A stretch of DNA of 12,322 nucleotides from Rhizobiaceae bacterium (lineage in GTDB: Bacteria; Pseudomonadota; Alphaproteobacteria; Rhizobiales; Rhizobiaceae), in NCBI GenBank assembly GCA_014380965.1, contig JACMIV010000338.1:1-12322 (forward strand), written 5' to 3'. Every line of letters starts with the position of its first letter. The first letter of the stretch is position 1. This document shows positions 1 to 8,653 of the stretch, piece by piece. The notes beneath the pieces were generated by a model, which made no database searches, was not told where the DNA came from, and was given only the letters and a program-made list of their open reading frames with translations. The position numbers were made by a program, and so were the translations under genes.

Positions 1-34
1 AAGGGTGGAGATCGGCACGTCGCCGGAACTGCTT

Positions 35-80
35 GATCTCCCCCCTTGAGGGGGAGATGTCCGGCAGGACAGAGGGGGGT
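35..80. repeat. Intergenic palindromic repeat of rhizobial type
   Basis: Two adjacent hairpins are visible. Bases 36-44 (ATCTCCCCC) pair perfectly with 50-58 (GGGGGAGAT) around a 5-nt loop. Bases 58-62 (TGTCC) pair with 67-71 (GGACA) around GGCA. A G-run at 74-79 could also compete for the first C-run. From memory, C-run/TTGA/G-run elements followed by a short second hairpin and AGAGGGGGG are common between genes in rhizobia and relatives. That family assignment is recall, while the base pairing is seen directly. It lies about 50 nt upstream of gltX and might influence its leader. There is no U-tract, so it is not a standard intrinsic terminator. Confidence 0.7.
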
Positions 81-133
81 GTCGCATACACAACCGCTGA
101 TCTCTTCAGCCTCACCCAGGCTTGGAAGCCCCG

Positions 134-1513
134 ATGACCCCCACCGTCCGCTTCGCTCCGTCGCCCACCGGCTATCTCCACATCGGAAACCTGCGCCCCG
201 CCCTCTTCAACTGGTTCTTCGCCCGAAAGCCCGGCGGTGCCGGCACCTTCATCCTGCGCTACGACGACACCGATACCGTCCGATCGCGAATCGAATACGC
301 CGACGCTATCCTCGAGGATCTCGCCTGGATCGGCATCCGTCCCGACGCCGTCCACCGCCAGTCCGACCGCCTCGCCCACTACGACGCGGCGGTTGAGACG
401 CTGAAGGCGACGGGCCTCCTCTATTCCTGCTTCGAGACCGCCGACGAGCTCGACCGCAAGCGCAAGCGCCTGATGGCGCGCGGCCTCCCGCCTGTCTACG
501 GGCGCGACGCGCTGAAACTCTCCGACGCCGAGCGCGCCGCCCTCGCGGCGGAGGGGCGCAAGCCCCACTGGCGTTTCCTGCTGCCCAACTTCGCCGACGA
601 CCCCGCCAAGCCCGTGCGCACCGAGATCGCCTGGACCGATCTCGTGAAGGGATCTCAATCGGTCGATCTCGCGTCGCTCTCCGACCCGGTCCTGGTGCGC
701 GAGGACGGCAGCTACCTCTACACGCTCCCCTCGGTCGTCGACGACGGCGCGCTCGGCGTCACCCATGTGATCCGCGGCGACGACCACGTGACGAATACCG
801 GCGTCCAGATCGCGCTGTTCGAAGCGCTGGGGCTCGCCGTGCCGGAGTTCGGGCACCTCAACCTTCTCACGACTATCGACGGGGAGGGCTTGTCGAAGCG
901 CTCCGGTGCGCTCTCGCTGCGCTCGCTGCGGGAGGAGGGCATGGAGCCGATGGCCGTCGCCTCGCTCGCCGTCCTCGTCGGGCTCTCCGGCTCGATCGAG
1001 GCGGTGGACACTCTGGAGGCGCTGGGAGACCGCGTCCGGCTCGAAGACGTTTCGGCCTCGGCCTCGAAATTCGATCCCGAAGAGGTCCACCGGCTCAACG
1101 CCGACCTCGTCCACCGCCTCGGTTACGCCGAAGTCGCCCCGCGCCTCGCCGAAATGGACGTGCCGGACGCCGACGCCGAGGCGTTCTGGCTCGCCGTCCG
1201 CGCCAACTGCGCGCGCGTCGCGGACGCCGCCGTCTGGCGCGACGTTCTCTTCGGCCTCCTCCCCGAGCGCGTCCATTTCGAGGGCGAGGACCTCGCCTTC
1301 GTGACGACCGCCTTCGATCTCCTGCCACCCGAGCCGTGGAGCCGCGAGACGTGGAAGCTCTGGACGGAGGCCGTGAAGCAGGCGACCGGCCGTAAGGGCA
1401 AACCCCTTTTCATGCCGCTCCGCCGGGCGCTCAGCGGCCTCGACCATGGACCGGAACTCGCGGAGTTGCTGCCGCTGATCGGCCGGGAGAGGGCGGTTGA
1501 GCGGCGGCCCTGA
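134..1513 (+). CDS. gltX: Glutamate--tRNA ligase (GluRS, second-copy alphaproteobacterial type)
   Basis: Class I aminoacyl-tRNA synthetase of 459 aa that charges tRNA with glutamate in the cytoplasm. The catalytic Rossmann core begins with [14 protein letters not shown] at residues 6-19, where HIGN is the HIGH signature. RYDDTD follows at 42-47, with Asp in place of the usual Glu of the EDTD motif. The KMSKS loop is EGLSKR around 251-256, so the first Lys of the canonical KLSKR is replaced by Gly while the second Lys (255) is kept. The C-terminal third is the helical anticodon-binding region. I chose ATG 134 over the in-frame TTG at 122 because GGAAG at 124-128 gives a ribosome site with a 5-nt spacer, and family members begin just before VRFAPSPTG. 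Many Alphaproteobacteria carry two gltX genes, and the divergent motifs fit the second copy. Whether this one charges tRNA-Glu, tRNA-Gln or both cannot be read here. It converges with maeB, with 17 nt between the stops and no terminator visible. Confidence 0.95.
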   Translation: MTPTVRFAPSPTGYLHIGNLRPALFNWFFARKPGGAGTFILRYDDTDTVRSRIEYADAILEDLAWIGIRPDAVHRQSDRLAHYDAAVETLKATGLLYSCFETADELDRKRKRLMARGLPPVYGRDALKLSDAERAALAAEGRKPHWRFLLPNFADDPAKPVRTEIAWTDLVKGSQSVDLASLSDPVLVREDGSYLYTLPSVVDDGALGVTHVIRGDDHVTNTGVQIALFEALGLAVPEFGHLNLLTTIDGEGLSKRSGALSLRSLREEGMEPMAVASLAVLVGLSGSIEAVDTLEALGDRVRLEDVSASASKFDPEEVHRLNADLVHRLGYAEVAPRLAEMDVPDADAEAFWLAVRANCARVADAAVWRDVLFGLLPERVHFEGEDLAFVTTAFDLLPPEPWSRETWKLWTEAVKQATGRKGKPLFMPLRRALSGLDHGPELAELLPLIGRERAVERRP

Positions 1514-1530
1514 CGGGCTCTGCCGTCGGC

Positions 1531-3846
<2,316 letters not shown>

Positions 3847-3951
3847 GCCCGCTCCGTCTCGTCGGTGATGACCGGTGCTGCATAGACGATCTCACGGCAA
3901 AAAGTGAATCGGGCGACCGAAATTTCGTCGCCGCGCGCCGCCCGGTCGGAC

Positions 3952-3969
3952 GCGTACCGCGTCGTACGC
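3952..3969. promoter_or_regulatory. 18-bp inverted repeat between maeB and the phosphoesterase gene
   Basis: GCGTAC at 3952-3957 and its exact reverse complement GTACGC at 3964-3969 flank a 6-nt spacer. The 6-6-6 geometry suits a dimeric regulator. It sits 106 nt upstream of the maeB start and 97 nt upstream of the phosphoesterase start, so it could act on either gene. No matching regulator is encoded in the window. High GC raises the chance of a random dyad. Confidence 0.3.
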
Positions 3970-4008
3970 CTGTTGCCGAACCGGCCACCTGCGCCAGTTT
4001 CGTGCGGT

Positions 4009-4026
4009 GCGTCATATGGATGAAAT
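4009..4026 (+). promoter_or_regulatory. Weak candidate Pho box upstream of the PlcP-like gene
   Basis: The stretch GCGTCAT (4009-4015), ATGG, ATGAAAT (4020-4026) has the 7-4-7 spacing of a PhoB site. Its half-sites match the CTGTCAT consensus at 5 of 7 and 4 of 7 positions. It ends 40 nt before the phosphoesterase start, a normal distance for an activator site replacing a -35 element. Known plcP genes are PhoB-activated during phosphate limitation, which is why I looked here. The match is imperfect and no clear -10 is visible. Confidence 0.3.
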
Positions 4027-4066
4027 GTGAATCAGGCATTCCGAGCGGACGAGAGGGGCGAACAGG

Positions 4067-4903
4067 ATGGCGACAATGCACCAGCTGACCACGACTCGGC
4101 ACTTTCGGACCCTCTTCATTTCCGATGTCCATCTCGGCTCGAAAGCAGCCCAAGCCGAGCTGCTGATCGATTTTCTGCGTCTTCACGACTCCGAGAAGAT
4201 CTTTCTCGTGGGCGACATCGTGGACGGATGGCGCCTGAAGCGCACCTGGCACTGGCCGCAGAGCCACAACGACGTCGTCCAGAAGCTCTTGCGAAAGGCC
4301 CGCAAGGGCACCGAGATCGTCTATATTCCCGGCAATCACGACGAGTTCCTGCGCGCCTTCCCCGGCCAGCACTTCGGCGGCATAGAGGTCAAGCAGAACG
4401 ACGTGCACGTCACGGCCGACGGGAGGCGCTTCCTCGTCATGCACGGCGACGAGTTCGACGTCGTCGTGCGCAACGCGCGCGTCATCGCCTATCTCGGCGA
4501 CTGGGCGTACGACACGGCGATCGCCGCGAACGTCATCCTCAACCGGGTCCGCCGCGCGCTTGGCTTTCCCTATTGGTCGTTGTCGTCCTGGGCGAAGCTG
4601 AAAGTGAAGAATGCCGTGAGTTTCATCGGCGCCTTCGAGACCGCGCTCGCCGAAGAAGCGGCCCGCCATGGCTGCGACGGCATCATCTGCGGCCATATCC
4701 ACCACGCCCAGATCGCTACCCGCTCCGGAATCGAATACGTCAACACGGGCGACTGGGTCGAAAGCTGCACGGCGATCGCCGAGCGCCACGACGGCTCGCT
4801 CGAACTGATCCGCTGGACCGTGACGGCCGAGCAGGCCGCGGCGGCCGGTCGCCGCGTCGGCGAGGACGTGGTCGAGGCAAGACCGGCGGTGGAAGCCGCC
4901 TGA
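4067..4903 (+). CDS. plcP: PlcP-like metallophosphoesterase (LpxH/COG2908 family; probable phospholipase C)
   Basis: Calcineurin-type phosphoesterase of 278 aa with a complete two-metal site: SDVHLG (Asp20, His22), VGDIVDGW (Asp50), GNHD (89-92), MHGD (125-128) and CGHIHHA (His210, His212). There is no signal peptide, so it should act at the cytoplasmic face of the inner membrane. Automatic annotation often calls such proteins UDP-2,3-diacylglucosamine diphosphatase (LpxH). Alphaproteobacteria generally use LpxI for that step, and the directly following Agt-like glycosyltransferase reproduces the known plcP-agt pair. In that pair PlcP removes phospholipid head groups under phosphate starvation to give diacylglycerol. 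PlcP is therefore the favoured inference and LpxH-like activity the alternative. The start at 4067 has GAGAGGGG at 4051-4058 with an 8-nt spacer; a second in-frame ATG lies at 4076. The stop overlaps the next start by one base (TGATG). The last 25 residues are Ala/Glu-rich and look like a variable tail. Confidence 0.85.
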   Translation: MATMHQLTTTRHFRTLFISDVHLGSKAAQAELLIDFLRLHDSEKIFLVGDIVDGWRLKRTWHWPQSHNDVVQKLLRKARKGTEIVYIPGNHDEFLRAFPGQHFGGIEVKQNDVHVTADGRRFLVMHGDEFDVVVRNARVIAYLGDWAYDTAIAANVILNRVRRALGFPYWSLSSWAKLKVKNAVSFIGAFETALAEEAARHGCDGIICGHIHHAQIATRSGIEYVNTGDWVESCTAIAERHDGSLELIRWTVTAEQAAAAGRRVGEDVVEARPAVEAA

Positions 4904-5937
4904 TGCGGGTTCTCATCGCGACGGACGCCTGGACGCCGCAGATCAACGGCGTCGTCCGGACCCTGTCGAGCCTTGTCGACGAGCTGCGCCTTCTCGGGGA
5001 CGAAGTTCTCGTCGTCTCGCCGCAGGACTTCACGACGTTTCCGATGCCGACCTACCCGGAGATCCGGCTGGCGCTGGCCACATCATGGCGGCTGGGCAAA
5101 ATCATTGCGGACTTCGACCCGCAGGCGATCCACATCGCCACCGAAGGCCCGATCGGCGTTGCCGCCCGGCGCGCGGCGATGCGAATGCGGCGTGCGTTCA
5201 CCACCAGCTTCCACACGCGCTTCCCCGAATATCTGAGCCGCCGTGCGCCGGTGCCCGAAAGCTTCAGCTACGCGCTTCTGCGCCGCTTCCATGCGCCTGC
5301 GACCGCCTGTCTCGTGCCGACCGAAAGCGTGCGGCAGGACCTTGCCGCGCGGGGCTTCCAGAACCTCGTAACCTGGACGCGCGGTGTCGACCGCGCTGCG
5401 TTCCAGCCCTCGCCGCCGATCGACTTCGGGCTGCCGGGCCCGATCTTCCTCACCGTCTCGCGCGTCGCCCCGGAGAAGAACATCGAAGCTTTTCTCGAGC
5501 TCGACCTGCCGGGCTCGAAGGTCGTCGTCGGCGATGGCCCGATGCTCGCCGACATGCGCCGCCGCTACCCCCACGTCCACTTCGCCGGCTCGCAGACAGG
5601 CGCGATGCTCGCCCGCCACTATTCCAGCGCCGACGTCTTCGTCTTCCCGTCGAAGACCGACACGTTCGGCATCGTCCTCATCGAGGCGCTCGCCTGCGGC
5701 GTCCCCGTCGCCTCCTATCCCGAGCCCGGCCCCCTCGACGTGATCGCCGGGACGAAGGCCGGCTGCATGTCCGAGGATCTGCGGGAGGCCTGCCTTTGCG
5801 CGCTCACCCTCGACCGCGCAGACGCGCTGGAGCGCTCGCACGCCTTCACCTGGGCCGCCTGCGCCGACATCTTCCGCCAGACCGTGTTGGCACGGCCGGA
5901 GGCAACGGAGACGGAGGCCGCGCCGCTGGCGGGGTGA
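4903..5937 (+). CDS. agt: GT4-family glycosyltransferase, Agt-like (probable diacylglycerol glycosyltransferase)
   Basis: GT-B fold retaining glycosyltransferase of 344 aa. The N-terminal acceptor half begins RVLIATDAWTPQINGVVRTL (residues 2-21), with the glycine-containing acceptor loop, and includes TSFHTRFPEY (101-110). The C-terminal nucleotide-sugar half has FLTVSRVAPEKN (182-193), VVGDGP (208-213) and SKTDTFGIVLIEALACG (250-266). This last motif is the EX7E signature in the D-x7-E form (Asp253, Glu261) usual for this subfamily. Agt enzymes described from Agrobacterium and marine Alphaproteobacteria place glucose or glucuronate on diacylglycerol. The one-base overlap with the PlcP-like gene suggests coupled translation and use of the diacylglycerol that enzyme would release. 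Sugar and acceptor specificity cannot be read from the sequence. The open frame continues upstream through the phosphoesterase gene, but residue-level homology and the TGATG junction fix the start at 4903. Confidence 0.85.
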   Translation: MRVLIATDAWTPQINGVVRTLSSLVDELRLLGDEVLVVSPQDFTTFPMPTYPEIRLALATSWRLGKIIADFDPQAIHIATEGPIGVAARRAAMRMRRAFTTSFHTRFPEYLSRRAPVPESFSYALLRRFHAPATACLVPTESVRQDLAARGFQNLVTWTRGVDRAAFQPSPPIDFGLPGPIFLTVSRVAPEKNIEAFLELDLPGSKVVVGDGPMLADMRRRYPHVHFAGSQTGAMLARHYSSADVFVFPSKTDTFGIVLIEALACGVPVASYPEPGPLDVIAGTKAGCMSEDLREACLCALTLDRADALERSHAFTWAACADIFRQTVLARPEATETEAAPLAG

Positions 5938-5939
5938 GG

Positions 5940-6142
5940 GGCTTTGCGCAGCGAGATATCGTAAGCCCCGACGCCTGCGGTGCGTAGCCACTGCTCCACG
6001 GCCTTGTCGCGCGCTTCCAAAGCGCGCAGACCGTCTCGGATGACCTCGCTCTCGCTGGCATACTCGCCTGACGAAACTTGTTTTTGACCATCTGCGCCAT
6101 TTCATTCGGCAACGTGACGCTGATCTGCTGCATGCTGCGCAT
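5940..6142 (-). pseudogene. parD: Frameshifted and truncated ParD-type antitoxin relic
   Basis: Reading the minus strand from ATG 6142 (or 6133) gives MQQISVTLPNEMAQMVKNK, the ribbon-helix-helix start of a ParD antitoxin. The frame then turns to nonsense (FRQASMPARARSS). Shifting frame by one base near 6078-6085, next to a run of five T on the plus strand, restores textbook ParD sequence: VSSGEYASESEVIRDG, then LRALEARDKAVEQWLRT and a final AYD. One base has therefore been lost, or missed in sequencing. AAGGG at the right distance upstream of ATG 6142 is an intact ribosome site. Homology fades after about 5960, and the restored frame runs on into agt antisense without the usual C-terminal toxin-wrapping tail. 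No ParE toxin follows, as agt occupies that space. It is best read as a decayed toxin-antitoxin remnant; the exact 3' end is uncertain. Confidence 0.8.
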
Positions 6143-6176
6143 GGAGACACCCTTGGTCGATGGCGCTGAAACCAAG

Positions 6177-6186
6177 AGAGTACTCT
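6177..6186. promoter_or_regulatory. Perfect 10-bp palindrome upstream of the parD relic
   Basis: AGAGTACTCT is self-complementary, and CCA (6172-6174) and TGG (6186-6188) add an outer imperfect arm. It lies 34 nt upstream of the parD start on the minus strand, where ParD/ParE complexes normally bind to repress their own promoter. Its reading as a leftover operator is inference from position only. Confidence 0.3.
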
Positions 6187-6217
6187 GGCATGCGGCTTCG
6201 ATCCGCAGGAGAGCAAC

Positions 6218-6241
6218 CGACCGCCAATCGCGGTCGTTTTT
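6218..6241 (+). terminator. Rho-independent terminator, plus strand
   Basis: CGACCGC at 6218-6224 pairs perfectly with GCGGTCG at 6230-6236 around a 5-nt loop, followed by five T (6237-6241). The U-tract fits the plus direction, so it would end transcripts from the plcP-agt operon. It is about 280 nt past the agt stop, beyond the antisense parD relic. On the minus strand it lies 16 nt past the epimerase stop but has its A-run before the hairpin and no U-tract after it, so it should be weak in that direction. Confidence 0.75.
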
Positions 6242-6256
6242 CCTCTATCCTGTCGC

Positions 6257-7243
6257 CTATCCCCACAGCAGCGATATCGGCGGCGAGACCGTCGCCAAGG
6301 AATAAACCAGCCCATGCCGGCGGTCGGCCTTCATCAGGAGCGGTCCGTCGAGGTCGACGATGTCGGCCTCCTGGCCGAGGAGGACGGCGGGGGCCATGGC
6401 GAGGGAACTTGCGACCATGCAGCCGACCATGACGCCGAAGCCGTGGACGCGGGCCTCGCGCACGAGGGTCAGCGCCTCGGTGAGGCCGCCGGTCTTGTCG
6501 AGTTTCACGTTCACGAAATCGTAGCGGCCGACGAGGCTCGCGAGGTCGGACGTCGCGTGGAGAGATTCGTCGGCGCAGACAGGGACCGGATGGGGAATTT
6601 CGGCAAGGATGGCGTCCTGGCCCACCGGCAGCGGCTGTTCGACGAGGATCGCGCCGGCGGCGGCCGCGGCCAGCATGTTCTGCCGGATCGTGTCTGCCGT
6701 CCAGCCTTCGTTGGCGTCGAGGATGAGGCGCGCTCCCCGCGCGGCGGCATGGACGGCGCGGATGCGGTCGATGTCACCATGGCTTCCGCCGACCTTGATC
6801 TTCAGCAGGCCCCGGCCGGAGGCGGCGCGGGTCGCGGTCGCCATCTCCTCGGGCGTGCCGAGGGAGATCGTGTAGGCCGTCTCCAGCGGCCGCGGGGGCG
6901 TGGCGCAGACGGTCTCGGCCACCGAACGCCCGCTCGTCTTGGCTTCGAAGTCCCAGAGCGCGCAGTCGACCGCGTTGCGCGCCGCGCCCGCCGGCATAAG
7001 GCGCTGCAGCGCCTCACGCCCGGCCCCGGCTTCGATCGCGTCGCGCACAGCCTCGATCGCGTTCGTCACGCTCTTGACACTCTCGCCGTAGCGCGCATAG
7101 GGCACGCATTCGCCGTGCCCTGCGATCTGGCCCTCGGCCATCGAGGCGACGACGACGACCGCCTCGGTTTTCGAGCCGCGGGCGATGGTGAAGTCCGCGG
7201 CAAGCGGGAAGCGTTCCACTGTGACTGAAAGACGACGCGCCAT
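6257..7243 (-). CDS. dgcA: Dipeptide epimerase / N-acetyl-D-Glu racemase DgcA-like (enolase superfamily)
   Basis: Enolase-superfamily epimerase of 328 aa, muconate-lactonising/Ala-Glu epimerase subgroup, probably cytosolic and Mg-dependent. The N-terminal capping domain holds RGSKTEA (22-28) and GECVPYARYG (44-53). The barrel shows the catalytic KIK (Lys148, Lys150), metal ligands in DANEGW (Asp176), EQPL (Glu202) and ADES (Asp225), and the second-face base in VNVKLDKTGG (Lys247). The DLDG motif at 297-300 is typical of dipeptide epimerases. Characterised relatives either epimerise L-Ala-D/L-Glu from murein recycling or, as DgcA, racemise N-acetyl-glutamate in D-glutamate breakdown. The sequence resembles rhizobial proteins annotated DgcA, but the usual partner dgcN is absent here, so the substrate stays open. 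The start at 7243 has AAGG with an 8-nt spacer; an in-frame ATG at 7276 would add 11 unconserved residues. It diverges from mlaE across 189 nt. Confidence 0.85.
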   Translation of the reverse strand: MARRLSVTVERFPLAADFTIARGSKTEAVVVVASMAEGQIAGHGECVPYARYGESVKSVTNAIEAVRDAIEAGAGREALQRLMPAGAARNAVDCALWDFEAKTSGRSVAETVCATPPRPLETAYTISLGTPEEMATATRAASGRGLLKIKVGGSHGDIDRIRAVHAAARGARLILDANEGWTADTIRQNMLAAAAAGAILVEQPLPVGQDAILAEIPHPVPVCADESLHATSDLASLVGRYDFVNVKLDKTGGLTEALTLVREARVHGFGVMVGCMVASSLAMAPAVLLGQEADIVDLDGPLLMKADRRHGLVYSLATVSPPISLLWG

Positions 7244-7290
7244 CACAAAAACCTTGTCTGCAACTGTCCGACACACCGATAGCCATTACA

Positions 7291-7308
7291 AAGCGTGTAT
7301 GGACGCTT
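7291..7308. promoter_or_regulatory. 18-bp inverted repeat between dgcA and mlaE
   Basis: AAGCGT (7291-7296) and ACGCTT (7303-7308) are exact reverse complements around a 6-nt spacer (GTATGG). The site lies 48 nt upstream of the dgcA-like start and 125 nt upstream of mlaE, so an operator for the epimerase gene is the likelier reading. I could not find convincing -35/-10 pairs on either strand. Confidence 0.35.
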
Positions 7309-7432
7309 AACCTTTGAAGGCGTTAGAGGGCAAGATTGCTCAGCGCGCCTTACAGGTGGAACCGCAGGGTCCTCGCAGTCGGACCGGATGCCCGAAGAGG
7401 ACATTCGGAACAGGTAGGTCAAGACGACAGGC

Positions 7433-8653
7433 ATGATGGACATGACGAAGGCCGAAGGCGGTCTGGATCAGGCCCCGGGGCAGACCGGACGCCAGACCGT
7501 TGCCCCCTCGCTCGTTGCCGACAAGGCCGGGTCGGGGGCCGGGTCGGGCTCGGGCGGCGGGCTCGTGCTGTCGCTCGCCGGCGACTGGCTGGCTCGCACG
7601 ATCGGTCAGATCGAGAAGACGGTCGAGGACACGCGCCGATCCGATCTCGGCCGGTCCGTCACGATCGACTGCGGCGGCATCGGGCGGATCGACACGTCGG
7701 GCGCCTTCCTCGTCGAGCGGCTGACGCGCAGTCTCGGTGAGAAGGGCGCCGTCGAACTTTCGGGCGTCGGGGCGCAGGACGAACGGCTGTTCCAGGCCGT
7801 GCGCCGTGCCCTCGATCGCGATCGGGCCGAGCCGGCGAAGAAGGATACCTTTTCCCTCGTTGGTCTCTTCAACGGAATCGGGCGCACGATGTTCGCGGCA
7901 GGCGGCGAGGTCGTCGGCGGGCTCAACATCGTCGGCGCCTCGCTCTACGGTGCCGGCCGGCGCATCACCGGCAAGACGCAGGTCCGCATGGCGGCGATCG
8001 TCACGCAGATGGATCGGATGGGCGTCCGGGCGGTGCCCATCATCGCCTTGATGAGCTTTCTCATCGGCGCGATCATCGCCCAGCAGGGCGCCTTCCAGCT
8101 CCGCTCCTTCGGCGCCGAGATCTTCGTCGTCGATCTCGTCGGCATCCTGCAGCTCCGCGAGATCGGCGTCCTCCTCACCGCGATCATGATCGCCGGCCGC
8201 TCGGGCTCGGCGATCACCGCCGAGATCGGCTCGATGAAGATGCGCGAGGAGGTGGACGCGCTTCAGGTCATCGGGCTCAACCCGATCGGCGTCCTCGTCT
8301 TTCCGCGCCTCGTCGCGCTCACCATCGTCCTGCCGCTTCTCGCTTTCATCGCCGACATCATGGGCCTTGCCGGCGCCATGATGGTGACCTGGACGTATTC
8401 GGGCATCCCGCCCGAGGCCTTCATCCAGCGCCTTCGCGAGGCGATCGACATGGGCACGGTCTTCGCCGGCCTCATCAAAGCGCCGTTCATGGCGATCATC
8501 ATCGGCATCGTCGCCGCGCTCGAAGGCATGAAGGTCGGCGGCAGCGCCGAAAGCCTCGGCCTTCACGTCACGGCCTCCGTCGTCAAATCCATCTTCCTCG
8601 TCATCCTCGTCGACGGTTTCTTTGCGATCTTCTATGCCGCTATCGGATACTGA
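7433..8653 (+). CDS. mlaE: MlaE-type ABC lipid transporter permease with N-terminal STAS (MlaB-like) domain
   Basis: Inner-membrane permease of the MCE lipid transport complex, 406 aa. Residues about 43-130 form a STAS-like domain (VTIDCGGIGRIDTSGAFLV at 76-94) equivalent to the separate MlaB of enteric bacteria. It is preceded by a Gly/Ser-rich stretch (32-43). The MlaE domain runs from about 155 to 404 with hydrophobic segments near 198-218, 229-252, 284-320, 345-363 and 384-404. It contains the conserved coupling region AGRSGSAITAEIGSMKMREE (254-273), which meets the ATPase. Start choice is weak: tandem ATGs at 7433 and 7436 and a third at 7442 are in frame. Only 7442 has a plausible site (CAGG at 7428-7431, 10-nt spacer). 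It is the first gene of a four-gene operon and overlaps mlaF by 20 nt. Confidence 0.93.
   Translation: MMDMTKAEGGLDQAPGQTGRQTVAPSLVADKAGSGAGSGSGGGLVLSLAGDWLARTIGQIEKTVEDTRRSDLGRSVTIDCGGIGRIDTSGAFLVERLTRSLGEKGAVELSGVGAQDERLFQAVRRALDRDRAEPAKKDTFSLVGLFNGIGRTMFAAGGEVVGGLNIVGASLYGAGRRITGKTQVRMAAIVTQMDRMGVRAVPIIALMSFLIGAIIAQQGAFQLRSFGAEIFVVDLVGILQLREIGVLLTAIMIAGRSGSAITAEIGSMKMREEVDALQVIGLNPIGVLVFPRLVALTIVLPLLAFIADIMGLAGAMMVTWTYSGIPPEAFIQRLREAIDMGTVFAGLIKAPFMAIIIGIVAALEGMKVGGSAESLGLHVTASVVKSIFLVILVDGFFAIFYAAIGY

Noticed and set aside
4027..4902. Upstream extension of the glycosyltransferase frame, suggesting a fusion
   Set aside because: This part overlaps the phosphoesterase in another frame and is Arg/Pro-rich nonsense. 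Homology begins at ATG 4903.
5700..5940. Possible parE toxin downstream of the parD relic
   Set aside because: The minus strand here is the antisense of agt and none of its frames resembles ParE.
5083..6315. Minus-strand open frame of 410 aa opposite agt
   Set aside because: It is an antisense shadow of agt. The real minus-strand signal in this area is the parD relic in other frames.
7305..7345. Possible -35/-10 promoter for mlaE (TTGAAG at 7314, AAGATT at 7332)
   Set aside because: The spacer is only 12 nt and other pairings fit poorly, so it is not reported as a promoter.
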